Source: Antedon mediterranea (taxonomy: Eukaryota > Echinodermata > Crinoidea > Comatulida > Antedonidae). Taken from it: 64,000 nt of DNA. The stretch covers positions 11,537,001-11,601,000 of the forward strand of contig NC_092674.1 in NCBI RefSeq assembly GCF_964355755.1. Direction: 5' to 3'. Of this stretch, positions 12,380 to 20,131 are shown in pieces. Both the position numbers and the translations under genes were made by a program. The notes under the pieces were generated by a model. The model was not told where the DNA came from. It was given only the letters and a program-made list of their open reading frames with translations, and searched no databases. The first letter of the stretch is position 1, and each line of letters opens with the position of its first letter.

Positions 12380-15300
12380 CCAAAGGCAAATTACTGAAAA
12401 AAATGACAATGCTGTGGGTATCAGTGGCTGGATCTCAATGGAGATACAGAATAAAAGCGAAAAGCTAAATCAAAACGAGAAGTAAAACAGCCAGACAAGT
12501 TAGCAGAGCTAATATATATATTTTTTTGAAAACGGGTACTGGAACTTGTACATTAATTGGTGCGTTGAAATACAAAAGTTTGTTACCTTCAGTTTTTAAT
12601 TTAGTAGGAATGTTAAGAGATATCATACTTTGGAAATAGTACAAAACGATGTCATCAATACACAGCAAATGTCATCAATAGTGACCCTTTTGGCAGCTTG
12701 CCTAACTGTGTCTTCATAACCAGCAAGATACAAGTCTTCTAACTTGGTTGTACCACTGTAATTCAAATATACTAATTCATTCCATTTGATCTTAAATCCA
12801 ATGTCGTCTATAACTTTAATTGTGTGGGCTGTGACGCCTCTTACATCGGGGAAACTTCCCGATATCTAAAGACACGGATTCAAGAACATATGGGTAGGGA
12901 TAAAAATTCACATTACCAATAATAAGAATTATCTAGATCAGTGCAGTAAAGAAAATTTCAAAATTATCGGCACAGCTACCAATAGTTACAAATTAAAAAT
13001 AAAAGAAGCCCTACATATAAAATGGAATAACCCATTTATAAACAAACAAATAACTTGTTACAACACCAATCTGAATATTTAAATACTCACCTGTATAAAT
13101 GTATAACCTACGTCTAAGAAGGTATTTATTTCATTGCACTGAGGAATTGTTTGGCGTAACAACGAAACATGTATGCACAAATGTTTTTTGTCAAACTGTT
13201 TATTTCAATTTTGTTATGCTGTCGGAAGTTCGGCAACATTGTTCACGACACTTTTGTCAATCAAGGACTTACGGAAGATGGAAAAGTTCTCGAAAAAAAT
13301 TGTAAAAGCAGAGGCTGATTAAAGTACTTACAAACATTCGGCGTATTTCCAAAATGTAAAATACTAATATAATGACCCAATATAAAATTTATATATTTAA
13401 TAAAAATATTAAATAAAAGAGCCCATTAGAGGCGGTACTGTTTGTATACTGCAGTTGGGTCATTGCTAAAACATTTCATTTTTATATTTGAGGAACATTT
13501 TATCATGATCATTTTCTATAAATATCTGATCTATTTAAATGCCATACCTTTTATGATTGATGCCTGTAGCTACGATATACCTCAAGTCCGGAAAGCTTAA
13601 ATAAAAAAGATTGCTGTATTACCCTGCAGTTGCTATTAATTGTTATGATTTATAATCATAATTAAAGGCATAAATACAGTTTACTGAAGAAATAGGAATC
13701 ACAATCACGATTGCAAAAATAATGATGATACTAATCTGCTGTAGATAAATTAAGATAATTACACTTTATGATAATTAATTAAGGAAATTCCATCATATAT
13801 GTACGTGATTGTTACCTCACATTTCCAACTGATTGTTTATCTGGATTATATTGATTAATCCACAGATTCAAGTTAGTACCCATTACAGAGTGTTCAGTAT
13901 GCTTCCTAAATTCCCAGTATTAAAGATGTTTCCTAAACATATTTTAGTTACTGTATATTTCCTAGTGTATTAGACAATTACTTCCATTCATCAGTAACAA
14001 AAAAAAACATAATAATAAACAATCATAATGATCAGATGTTTTCTCTACTCTGACGTTTGTAGGCCTATGTACTTTAGGAATAATTCAAGTCAATGTAGAA
14101 GCCAAGTTATAGATAGTTGACGTTTATATCGGTTTTAATACAAAGATTTTTGTTCGGTGAACGAATATGTTTTAATGCATTCACATATAATATATTAATT
14201 AGGCCTATGGTAAAATATGGTAATTTCGGAATTACTATGAAATCATCTATTTTTGGCAAACCTTCTTTAGGGACATATTGTTAAATAAAAATAATAAAAA
14301 ATATAAATAATTAAAAAAAAATCATAAAATATAAGTATTTACTTATTAGACATTATGCTACCAGAAGTGCTAGAGCTCAACTCTGGAATCAGTTTACAAA
14401 TGTCTGTATACAGGTTTTCTGGACTTCGAGTGAGGAATAAAGCCTTACATGATGTCTGAATGAAAAGAAATTAAATAAATGTTATGTCTCTAATCTCCTA
14501 TTAAATGTAAAAGAATAAAAAGCTCCGAACTGAAACTAAATGAATATTCTCTCTTACCCTCTTATAGCTAGCTGAACAATTTTACCATTTTTAAAAATGT
14601 ACAAGTAAAAATCAATTCAACTTTTTAATTGAAAGAAATAGCACAAACTTACACATCGTACATGATTCAAACTTTGGTGAATTTTCCCACTTACAAAGAG
14701 TGAACTGAGCATTACAACTAGCTTTCATCAGTATCATATAGGACATTTCCGTGAAAAATAGTATATCATAAGCAACCAATTCCTAACTTAATCTTATATA
14801 AAGTTATTCATATTTGTCCTCAAGCTTAACTGGAAACTAAGGAAATTCGGATTAGGCCCTCCAGCAGTGCAACGCCTACCAGATCAGCACACCGGGTGAC
14901 GATCCCCTACTCTTTTCGAATAGTGTACCAAGTTCGGCTTTAAATCCCATCCATCCGAAGGATGGGGCTTGAGAGTAAAGCACCTTGCCTAAGGATGCAA
15001 TTAGTATGGTACAGATAACCTCGAACCAATGCCTATCACATGCTAGTCCGATATTACCATTACAGTGGGACAGCCAGTCGACAAATCGTGTCAAATTTCG
15101 ACTCGGAGAGGGCGCCCTACTTTTCTAATTTAGTTGAAAATTGCTAAATTTTAGGGTGTTGGAAAAACACAATATTTGTAAATTTAGCTGATTATCGGAA
15201 AAATATTGTTAGTGAAATAAATTCATAAATGGTTTTAATATATTGTCATGTAAAATTAAATGTATTTGAACAAAACGATAATCTGTAATTTAACGGCAAA

Positions 15301-18300
15301 ATCAACCAATGTCTTTTTTCCGAAATTGTACCCTAGAAAATTATTAAAATAAAATGTTTAGAAAAATTGAACAGTCCTGAATTTAAAATCCCTGTTAGAA
15401 AAATTAATAATCTACAAAATACGATATTAAGATACAAAATTCGGTGGTTGGGATGCAGCTCCGACTATTCAAACTAAAGGTACCACTATTTGTTCCATCG
15501 AAAACTAGCGAAACCGCCATTTTGTAAACTCATCGTCATCGTGTTTATGAATTTATTTATAGCGAACGATATACGCGATGATTATAATTGTCCGCGTATA
15601 AGAATTCATATAAATAAATACATTCCAATACAACGTATATTATTACTTGTTTATTTATCACAGTATACATTTTAGTTGAGGAATATTTATCATAACTATT
15701 ATAATAGCTTTTATACGAGTCCGAGGCCTAGCCCTATTAGCGAGCGATTGTTCCAGGGGCGGAAAGTCACTTAGTGACGTTGTGATCGGGCGCGTCGGGC
15801 CTAGCTAATATTAATAATATGACCTGAAATAAGCGGCTAACAAGAACTGTTATATACTTGCTTACAATTGTTTTGCTATTGATGAACAAACAAGCAATTA
15901 GATTGAATTTTTTTTTTTTTGGGTAAAAAAACATGTACAAACTAGTACTGTATAATATAAATTAATACATTGTAGTATAAATATTAAACTAATACAGTAT
16001 TAATAATAATAAAATATAAAATAGGCCTAACATACAATAAATATTCAATTTTTAAGGTCTACCACATGACGACAACATAATTTACAGAGTATAGTGTAGT
16101 AGGTTTGCATTCAACATAAATATTTGTATTGTAATATTCATCTAAATCCTCTGCAACATACATTTTTGTAATTCAACATTTTGTTTTAAATAATTAAATT
16201 ATAGTTTGGGTATGACAATGTCGGTAGGTACCGGTGTCATCTTTTTATCCACTTCACTCTCAGTTTGAAGTCACAAAGAAAAAGAACTCTGCATCATCAA
16301 CGATTCCTGAAAGTGTCAGAAAAAATAATAAATATTATTTTAAAAAATGTTAATGTCTGGTTGTATATATAATTATAATATTATATGATGACATAAAACT
16401 AAGGCAAATGGAAGCTGTATTTTATTAATTAAATTACAGTATTTACTATTATTATTTATAATCTAGGCCTAGGCCTACTAGTAGCCTAGCTAGGCATCTA
16501 TTGAGCCTAATAAATCAAATAATATATTAATACTGATTGAAAAAAAGTATTTTTTTTGGGGGGGGGGGGATCAGATCACCAGGCTAGGCCGGCCAGGACC
16601 AATGATACTCGTAATCAGTACAACTTAACGACTATCGGATCAGCATCAACACAGTACAACACACGTCTCGCTATCGCCTATACTGACACACGTGTCTCGC
16701 GTTGCCGAAACCACGCTCACAGCTAGAAAATGTACCTACCTTTCGAGGCCTGAGAATACACCAACAAATTTTGAACAGGATAGAAATATATCATACTCGA
16801 TTAAACTAATATTATTCTTGATAAAACAATTGATTATAATTGTTTTAATTTGTTGGGATGCACCTCCGACTATTCAGAAAATGGACAACAAAACAGTAGT
16901 CAAATCGTACCACATTTATAAATTTCACAAGTCCCGACTTCAGTCGTCGAATGTATTGTATTAGCTTCGGTTTCTTTGAAAGAAACCGATTGGTTATTCA
17001 ATTATACTTATTAGGAAATGCTTTTACCATAATAGGTAATGTTGGGCGGTTCTTAAATATTCATGAGAGCTTAAAATAAAACAGCACTTATTTGCTAGGC
17101 GACGAAAAATCGTGGTTTCAGTTTTCAACGATAGGTGGCGCTTCAAAATCGTCAATGCGGAAGTAAGTCGATTTTACACGATTTAACGGTCAAAACGCGA
17201 AGTGGCTTTCCCACTGATTACACCATCACTCTCCAGTATATACAGCACCCGTCGCGATTTCTAGACGGTCTCCCATCCAGAACGCAACCAGGCCCAACGT
17301 TGCTTAACTTCGGTGATCTGACGAGAACCAGTGTTTCAACGCAGTATATTACTGAATTTTCCATTGATAATGGGCAAATATGGTCGTACGTGGAGATAGA
17401 GTACTGAGAGACAAATTATTTTGGATTGGAACAGTTTCACTACGTTGAAAATTCAAAATCCACGCAAGAATTCTTTCTTATTTTAATTTTATTATAAAAC
17501 ATTTTGTATTCACCTTTCGCAAAATGTCTCCTATTGAGTGCATGGGATAACCTACTTGCAAAAAAACCTGTCAAAGAAAGATAAACATGAATTTATTTTG
17601 TCTAAATTGAAATATATTAATGGATATAATTGTAAGACAAGACAAGATGTTAATGTTCTGAACAAGAACTATTACCGGTTATTTTGATCATGTTTGTTTT
17701 GAAGATTTTTTAAATAATATATTCAAACACGACATAATGCTTATAGCCTACAGTAATCTAACTTACTGTTGTTAATCCAATTGCCCGTGCTGCACCAGCG
17801 ATCAGCGGCAATTCCATGTGATTATACCCAATAATAGCTATGTAATCGCCTTTACTAAGACCAATATCCAGTAGACCAGACGCTAATTCCTCTACCTAAA
17901 AGCAACGATTCTAAAAGTATTCATGATGTTTAGGTTCAGACTGTAGATTTTTTATTTATTTTGTTTATTTTATTTCTTCATCACCCTACAGTGACCAAAC
18001 GTCACCATTAACAGGGTTGAAAGTCGTAAAATATAACATATTATATACAAGCAAAAATCAACAGATAACAAGACAACATTTAAATATTACTGACATTAGA
18101 CAAAACATTGTGACGGAAACAAGCAAGGGAATCAAAAAAAATATCAACAGATCCATAAATTTTACATAGTGAGTGGTATAACTTAGGAAAACGATTAACA
18201 AAACAATTTTTAGTAATATTTACCCTCTCTCTTGATATAGAAAATAAAGCAGGATTACGAATAGATATAGATAGGAATTAAAAAATCATATTTAAAATGG

Positions 18301-19475
18301 TTAAACGTAGGCTACCCAAAATGTATAACAGAAATCATTACGAACAAGGCCATATAGATGGCTGCAGTCGCGTGCTTAGTGTTTACCGACCAACTGACCA
18401 ACCTACCAACTGACCGAAATTACTGAACATGTTATAAAATGTTGAAATGTTTAAAAACAGTTATATTTTTTTAATTTACACGTGCGTAGCCTGTCACTTT
18501 TGACGTGCTCGTATATCATAATTTCGAGTGGAAAAGTAAGTCAAGAAAACAGAAATCGGGTAAAAAGAGTGCGCAATAACATTTAACGCGCAGTACGCGC
18601 GCAAACATCTGCGCACTCATGGGAATTTTGTAAACGCTTAAAATTGCCTGAAACGTACTCTTATTTCATCAAAAATAAATTTTGAAAATTTTAAGCGCGC
18701 GTACGCATGCGTTACATGCGCTACGCACGTAGTTGTATTGACATATGATGATTTATGCCCTGAAATTTATGAATACCAAATTTTATTTAATTGTGATTCA
18801 TGGTTGTGAAGATATGATTACAAACGTGATTTCGTTCAATCGTGCGTAGACCGCGTAATTTTTTATTGCGCACCGTGAAAACATAACCACATCGATTCCT
18901 GGCCATAAGGAATATACTGTGAAAAATTGACTTAGCTAGATTAAACTGATATCAAGATAAGGTCAGAAAGCGATAAAACGCATAGTGATACCGGACCGAC
19001 AGACAGACCGACAGACCGACAGACCGACAGACCGACCGACCGACCGACATAGTGAACTATAGAGTCGCTTCCACGCGACTAAAATACATGAATCACAGAA
19101 CTTAGCAAAATCCTTCTACAGCGTTCCGTTGAGCTATCTATCTAGCTTTATCTATTCTCTTCAGATCTAGTGGCTCATAAGATTGTAGTGAACTATTTCC
19201 ACTGGTAATTTACCCTTTGATGCAAATCATACAAATTAAATCTCTCACCACTAAATGAATTAAAAAAAACATCTTTCGACTTGACTAGTTGCATCTATCT
19301 CTATCTATATTTTTTCTTTTTTTAGATAAGTTTATACCTTTCGATGGAAATCCAAAAAATTCAATCTCTCATTATCACTAACAAACACATGTATTTCTCT
19401 GTCAGGATGCATTTTAACCCGTTCTTCCAGCAACTCATGCATAGTAAGTCTGATAGCATTAGAGGTTTCCATCAT
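4735..19475 (-). CDS. Gene A: ANL-superfamily acyl-CoA synthetase, ACSF2-like
   Basis: Assembled from minus-strand exons at 19475-19338, 17895-17767, 17567-17514, 14455-14343, 13595-13548, (gap), 12113-12021, 11730-11579, 10614-10523, 9367-9306, 9192-9100, 8443-8298, 8209-8155, 7312-7216, 5093-4933 and 4806-4735, about 500 residues. All junctions have GT/AG and compatible phase except across one unresolved gap before 12113. The order matches adenylating enzymes: SH after the P-loop-like GSTGPPK (A3), YGSTE (A5), GEVLV...GYF then GDIGNLNQDGYLTITGRTKD (A7-A8), and FTGKIDRKKLR (A10, catalytic-type Lys). The expected reaction is ATP-dependent activation of a carboxylate to an acyl-AMP and transfer to CoA. 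Oddities: the usual GGENIYP loop reads SCFNIYP, and the VGxPD block reads VALLYPE. It may be a diverged paralogue with altered substrate or activity. Substrate cannot be told. The start is the first ATG of a double ATG. Confidence 0.85.
4933..5093 (-). CDS. Gene A exon, C-terminal domain
   Basis: Two nt plus 53 codons: VALLYPETNFCYTCNVVLNI, then NKDNVDYVLQFLINYLPKYC and LQFDEFPKGFTGK. Matches 'VVGVPDxxxGE..CACVVL' and 'FPKxxTGK', with a divergent first part. Donor AAG|GTATTC splits TGK from IDRKK. Confidence 0.85.
5266..5336 (-). repeat. tRNA-derived SINE head or tRNA pseudogene
   Basis: Minus strand has A-box-like TGGCTTGGTGG, an anticodon-arm-like hairpin CTTGG-CTACCAC-TCCAAG, and a B-box GGTTCAAGACC. 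The acceptor ends do not pair well. Likely a tRNA-derived SINE. Confidence 0.5.
5340..6260. other. Intronic/repeat sequence with duplicated motif
   Basis: No gene. Two related blocks about 170 bp apart carry CCATTTT...GGCGCCATCTT (near 5680) and GCCATTTTGG...CCGCCATCTTAG (near 5848). Similar 'GGCGGCCATTTTT' words occur in the element at 20.3 and 23.95 kb. Near 6090 and 6250, CTGCAG occurs at both ends of a ~160-bp AT-rich block, possibly a small MITE. Confidence 0.3.
7216..7312 (-). CDS. Gene A exon, A8-A9 region
   Basis: 32 codons plus 1 nt: DVIIRSCFNIYPFPLETALL then SHPAVNSIQVRI. The usual R-G-G-E-N-I-Y-P reads R-S-C-F-N-I-Y-P, losing both Gly and the Glu. The chosen acceptor CTTAAG|GAC gives clean homology; another AG 24 bp upstream would add FIGILFLK. 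Donor ATCT|GTAAAA is weak but phase-correct. Confidence 0.8.
7430..7630. mobile_element. ~200-bp MITE with ~36-bp terminal inverted repeats
   Basis: Left end GCCTGTTTTCCTGTCGACGT and right end ACGTCGACAGGAAACAGGC are inverted copies (one T indel), continuing inward through TATTCGACGCTATCGT. The interior is CG-rich with nested ACGATCG/CGATCGT palindromes, unlike its surroundings. It lies in a gene A intron, 118 bp upstream of the exon at 7216-7312. Superfamily not assigned. Confidence 0.85.
8155..8209 (-). CDS. Gene A exon, A8 hinge
   Basis: One nt plus 18 codons: DIGNLNQDGYLTITGRTK, the GD...DGYLxITGRxKD hinge where the C-terminal domain rotates. Donor AAG|GTTGGT. Confidence 0.95.
8298..8443 (-). 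CDS. Gene A exon, A7 region
   Basis: 48 codons plus 2 nt: IRIVNESGHPVKLGEEGEVL, then VKTDIAFEGYFDERKTNEAM and TSDGLFRM. Best-conserved part of the gene: 'GExGEVLVKxxxxFxGYFxxxxxTxExxTxDGxFxxGD'. Acceptor CTATTTCAG. Confidence 0.95.
8870..9000. repeat. Dispersed repeat, related to 61230-61350
   Basis: Shares ordered blocks with 61230-61350 (GAACGCCCCTTTTCTTTCGT / GGACGCACCTTTTCTTTAGT; TTGTCAAACATT). Family unknown; in a gene A intron. Confidence 0.55.
9069..9122. repeat. 22-bp tandem duplication over an exon-intron border
   Basis: The unit GTTTACCTTGTTGTTTCCTA plus TG is present twice, followed by a partial third copy. It spans the end and donor of the YGSTE exon of gene A. Confidence 0.9.
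9100..9192 (-). CDS. Gene A exon with A5 motif
   Basis: 31 codons, phase 0 to 0: ITYGSTEIFDVFVQEGHKSC then TTVGKPIGNNK. Contains YGSTE (A5) and VGKP. The last 22 bp, including the donor AAG|GTAAAC, are tandemly duplicated at 9069-9122, so a second donor lies 22 bp downstream. Using it would run into an in-frame stop. Confidence 0.9.
9306..9367 (-). CDS. Gene A exon, core domain
   Basis: Two nt plus 20 codons. With the preceding G it reads GSPIPPSVAILLSKKLKVDI then M, the 'GGSPxPPELxxxxxxxxxx' segment. Donor ATG|GTGAGT. Confidence 0.9.
9670..10380 (+). mobile_element. LINE 3' fragment with (ATT)n tail
   Basis: Frame 9689-9904 reads WLPDYDGICKMCKNSLEDIE then HFLFTCNQLNGIR, the C-terminal C-x2-C...H-x4-C zinc-binding segment found after the RT in several non-LTR clades. 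After a frameshift, 9930-10029 reads YCKDYVKRAWAHRCIVLGE and a stop. A 3' UTR then ends in AATAAATTATTATTATTATT at about 10360-10380. 5'-truncated copy, inserted in a gene A intron. Confidence 0.75.
10381..10500 (+). repeat. Dispersed repeat, inverted copy of 245-400
   Basis: Begins exactly where the LINE (ATT)n tail ends, so the LINE probably inserted into or beside this repeat. It ends ~22 bp before gene A exon 10523-10614. Confidence 0.7.
10523..10614 (-). CDS. Gene A exon, core domain
   Basis: 30 codons flanked by single nt: VTHFMLMFHWLIQLVYDPTL then NLYDLSSLKA. Matches the 'VTxxxxVPTMxxxLL...YDLSSLK' block. Acceptor CTTCCAG, donor GCAG|GTAGAT. Confidence 0.9.
11579..11730 (-). CDS. Gene A exon, core domain
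   Basis: 50 codons plus 2 nt: VTKLVCCGSMAFVDGTVQTQ, then VCPLLIGSTCIYPNAAAFDC and QKFLQTIKDE plus the start of Arg. Corresponds to the 'PLxHxxG...LxxGxxxVL' region, although the usual FH is missing. Joins in phase to 10614-10523. Confidence 0.85.
12021..12113 (-). CDS. Gene A exon with A3 motif
   Basis: 31 codons, phase 0 to 0: GSTGPPKLVKNSHFRMLNPA then YGLFQLCNESQ. This is the ATP/AMP-binding signature (TSGSTGxPKxVxxSH); the preceding Tyr/Phe-Thr-Ser must come from the unresolved upstream exon. Acceptor TTATTTCAG, donor CAG|GTAATA. Confidence 0.9.
12128..12201. repeat. (TA)n microsatellite
   Basis: Uninterrupted (AT)n of about 70 bp in a gene A intron, 15 bp upstream of the GSTGPPK exon on the minus strand. 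The translated 'IYIYIY' frame over it is meaningless. Confidence 0.95.
12302..12376. repeat. (TA)n microsatellite
   Basis: Second perfect (TA)n tract of about 75 bp, separated from the first by ~100 bp of ordinary sequence. A likely assembly or length-polymorphism hotspot, inside the part of gene A where an exon is missing. Confidence 0.95.
12405..12510 (-). mobile_element. Penelope-like 3' tail fragment
   Basis: Reverse complement matches 50-135 (shared GCTCTGCTAACTT, GGCTGTTTTACTT, TTAGCTTTTCG, TGTATCTCCATT). No hammerhead core remains. It lies head-to-tail with the PLE fragment that starts at ~12.7 kb on the opposite strand. Confidence 0.65.
12720..13320 (+). pseudogene. Penelope-like GIY-YIG endonuclease fragment
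   Basis: Plus strand reads FIPFDLKSNVVYNFNCVGCD followed by ASYIGETSRYLKTRIQEHMG (about 12785-12900): the C-x2-C linker and GIY-YIG nuclease core of canonical PLEs. Stops and frameshifts follow (KNSHYQ then stop), with traces of the C-terminal part to ~13080. The hammerhead at 13130-13180 is part of the same element. Confidence 0.85.
13130..13180 (+). ncRNA. Hammerhead ribozyme of Penelope-like element
   Basis: All core parts are in order: stem I strand TGCA (13135-13138), CTGAGGA (13139-13145, fits CUGANGA), stem II TTGTT/AACAA (13147-13151 with 13158-13162) with six-base loop TGGCGT, GAAA (13164-13167), then the self-complementary ACATGT (13167-13172), A as the cleavage base after GT (13173), and TGCA (13174-13177) closing stem I. 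A palindromic very short stem III is a known trait of PLE hammerheads that act as dimers. One defect: the closing pair of stem II is A-C. Activity is untested. Confidence 0.75.
13548..13595 (-). CDS. Gene A exon 5
   Basis: One nt plus 15 codons plus 2 nt: FPDLRYIVATGINHK. Fits the 'LPxLxxVIxVD' strand that follows the CKALF block. Acceptor TTATTTAAG, donor AG|GTATGG. The next 30-45 residues expected before GSTG were not found. Confidence 0.75.
14343..14455 (-). CDS. Gene A exon 4
   Basis: 37 codons plus 2 nt: TSCKALFLTRSPENLYTDIC then KLIPELSSSTSGSIMSN. 'CKALF' is the expected strand after exon 3. Donor AA|GTAAAT leaves phase 2, which matches exon 5. Confidence 0.85.
14860..15110 (-). repeat. 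SINE-like repeat
   Basis: Minus strand contains a B-box-like GGTTCGAGG, then TCCTTAGGCAAGGTGCTTTA and CATCCTTCGGATGGATGGGA, a combination seen in dispersed SINE-type repeats of marine invertebrates. The open frame over it is a by-product. Family name not assigned. Confidence 0.5.
15440..16900. other. Gene-free stretch with a repeated word and CG-richer patches
   Basis: TTGGGATGCAGCTCCGACTA (15448) and TTGGGATGCACCTCCGACTA (16852) are near-identical in similar settings. CG-richer patches at 15720-15810 and 16600-16730 could be regulatory. A G12 run lies at 16558-16569. No exon of gene A was recognised here. Confidence 0.3.
17240..17345 (-). pseudogene. 5S rRNA-like sequence (pseudogene or 5S-headed SINE)
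   Basis: Minus strand shows ATCACCGAAGTTAAGCAACG, TTGGGCCTGG, GGATGGGAGACCG and CGGGTGCTGTA, in the order of animal 5S rRNA, covering the internal promoter. The segment between the C-box and the 3' end is altered and shortened. It sits in the gene A intron between exons 3 and 4. Confidence 0.8.
17514..17567 (-). CDS. Gene A exon 3
   Basis: 18 codons, phase 0 to 0, VFLQVGYPMHSIGDILRK, between acceptor TTTGACAG and donor AAG|GTGAAT. Fits the 'NPxY...ELxYxLxxS' segment, though the usual NP is VGYP here. Confidence 0.8.
17767..17895 (-). CDS. Gene A exon 2
   Basis: 43 codons, phase 0 to 0, reading VEELASGLLDIGLSKGDYIA and ending ARAIGLTT, the typical N-terminal 'LAxGLxxxGxxxGDxVAI' block of acyl-CoA synthetases. 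Donor ACA|GTAAGT. Confidence 0.9.
18366..19080. mobile_element. ~715-bp MITE-like element with AGTCGCGTG ends and GACC/GACA tract
   Basis: Left end AGTCGCGTGC and right end CCACGCGACT are inverted. The interior has CG-rich words and a (GACA/GACC)n tract at about 18993-19048. An internally deleted, inverted relative lies at 39090-39177. Intronic in gene A. Confidence 0.7.
19338..19475 (-). CDS. Gene A exon 1 (first coding)
   Basis: 46 codons from ATG-ATG at 19475, beginning MMETSNAIRLTMHELLEERV and ending FLDFHRK before donor AAG|GTATAA. Phase 0. No mitochondrial targeting signal is obvious. The frame stays open upstream, so an earlier start or an upstream exon cannot be excluded. Confidence 0.8.
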
Positions 19476-19610
19476 AGATTCTAAACAATAGAGTTCATTA
19501 GTGAATTGCCGTATTCTTAATAAGCAAAAAAATAAATATTTCCATGTTCGTTATTTGAGATTTTATATTTCTTATTCATATTATGTTTAATACGTCCTCT
19601 ACTGTTAATC

Positions 19611-20040
19611 AAGTAAGTTAAGAACGTAACTCAACGTGATTTGACAAATCAGAAGCTAACCAAGTAAGTTAAGAACGTAACTCAACGTGATTTGACAAAT
19701 CAGAAGCTAACCAAGTAAGTTAAGAGCGTAACGCAACGTGATTTGACAAATCAGAAGCTAACCAAGTAAGTTAAGAACGTAACTCAACGTGATTTGACAA
19801 ATCAGAAGCTAACCAAGTAAGTTAAGAGCGTAACGCAACGCGATTTGACAAATCAGAAGCTAACCAAGTAAGTTAAGAACGTAACTCAACGTGATTTGAC
19901 AAATCAGAAGCTAACCAAGTAAGTTAAGAGCGTAACGCAACGTGATTTGACAAATCAGAAGATAACAAAGTAAGTTAAGAACTTAACGCAACGTGATTTG
20001 ACAAATCATAAGCTAACCAAGTAAGTTAAGGACGTAATTT
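19611..20040. repeat. 51-bp satellite, 8.4 copies, alternating variants
   Basis: Units start at 19611, 19662, 19713, 19764, 19815, 19866, 19917, 19968 and 20019 (partial), each beginning AAGTAAGTTAAG. Two variants alternate, AGAACGTAACTCAACG and AGAGCGTAACGCAACG, from copy 2 to 7, suggesting a 102-bp higher-order unit. It begins 136 bp upstream of the gene A start codon. Confidence 0.95.
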
Positions 20041-20131
20041 GGAAAAATTAGAAGCAATGGATGATTGAACTCACTTGCGTTGCATCTACGTCCTTGTGTT
20101 GTGTATCTAAGGAGAACCAACATTTACACAC

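Noticed and set aside
13818-13921. Frame KHTEHSVMGTNLNLWINQYN... with splice-like borders
   Set aside because: Exon 14343-14455 joins 13548-13595 in phase with clear homology; this frame does not fit any part of the enzyme family.
14876-15094. 72-codon minus frame
   Set aside because: Translation of a SINE-like repeat with B-box; not a protein gene.
17135-17407. 90-codon plus-strand frame
   Set aside because: Overlaps the 5S rRNA-like sequence on the other strand; no homology or splice support.
18993-19048. (GACC/GACA)n tract as a telomere-like repeat
   Set aside because: Part of a dispersed MITE-like element with defined ends; also present inverted at 39.1 kb.
19611-20040. Possible CRISPR-like array
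   Set aside because: Head-to-tail satellite without variable spacers, in a eukaryotic genome.
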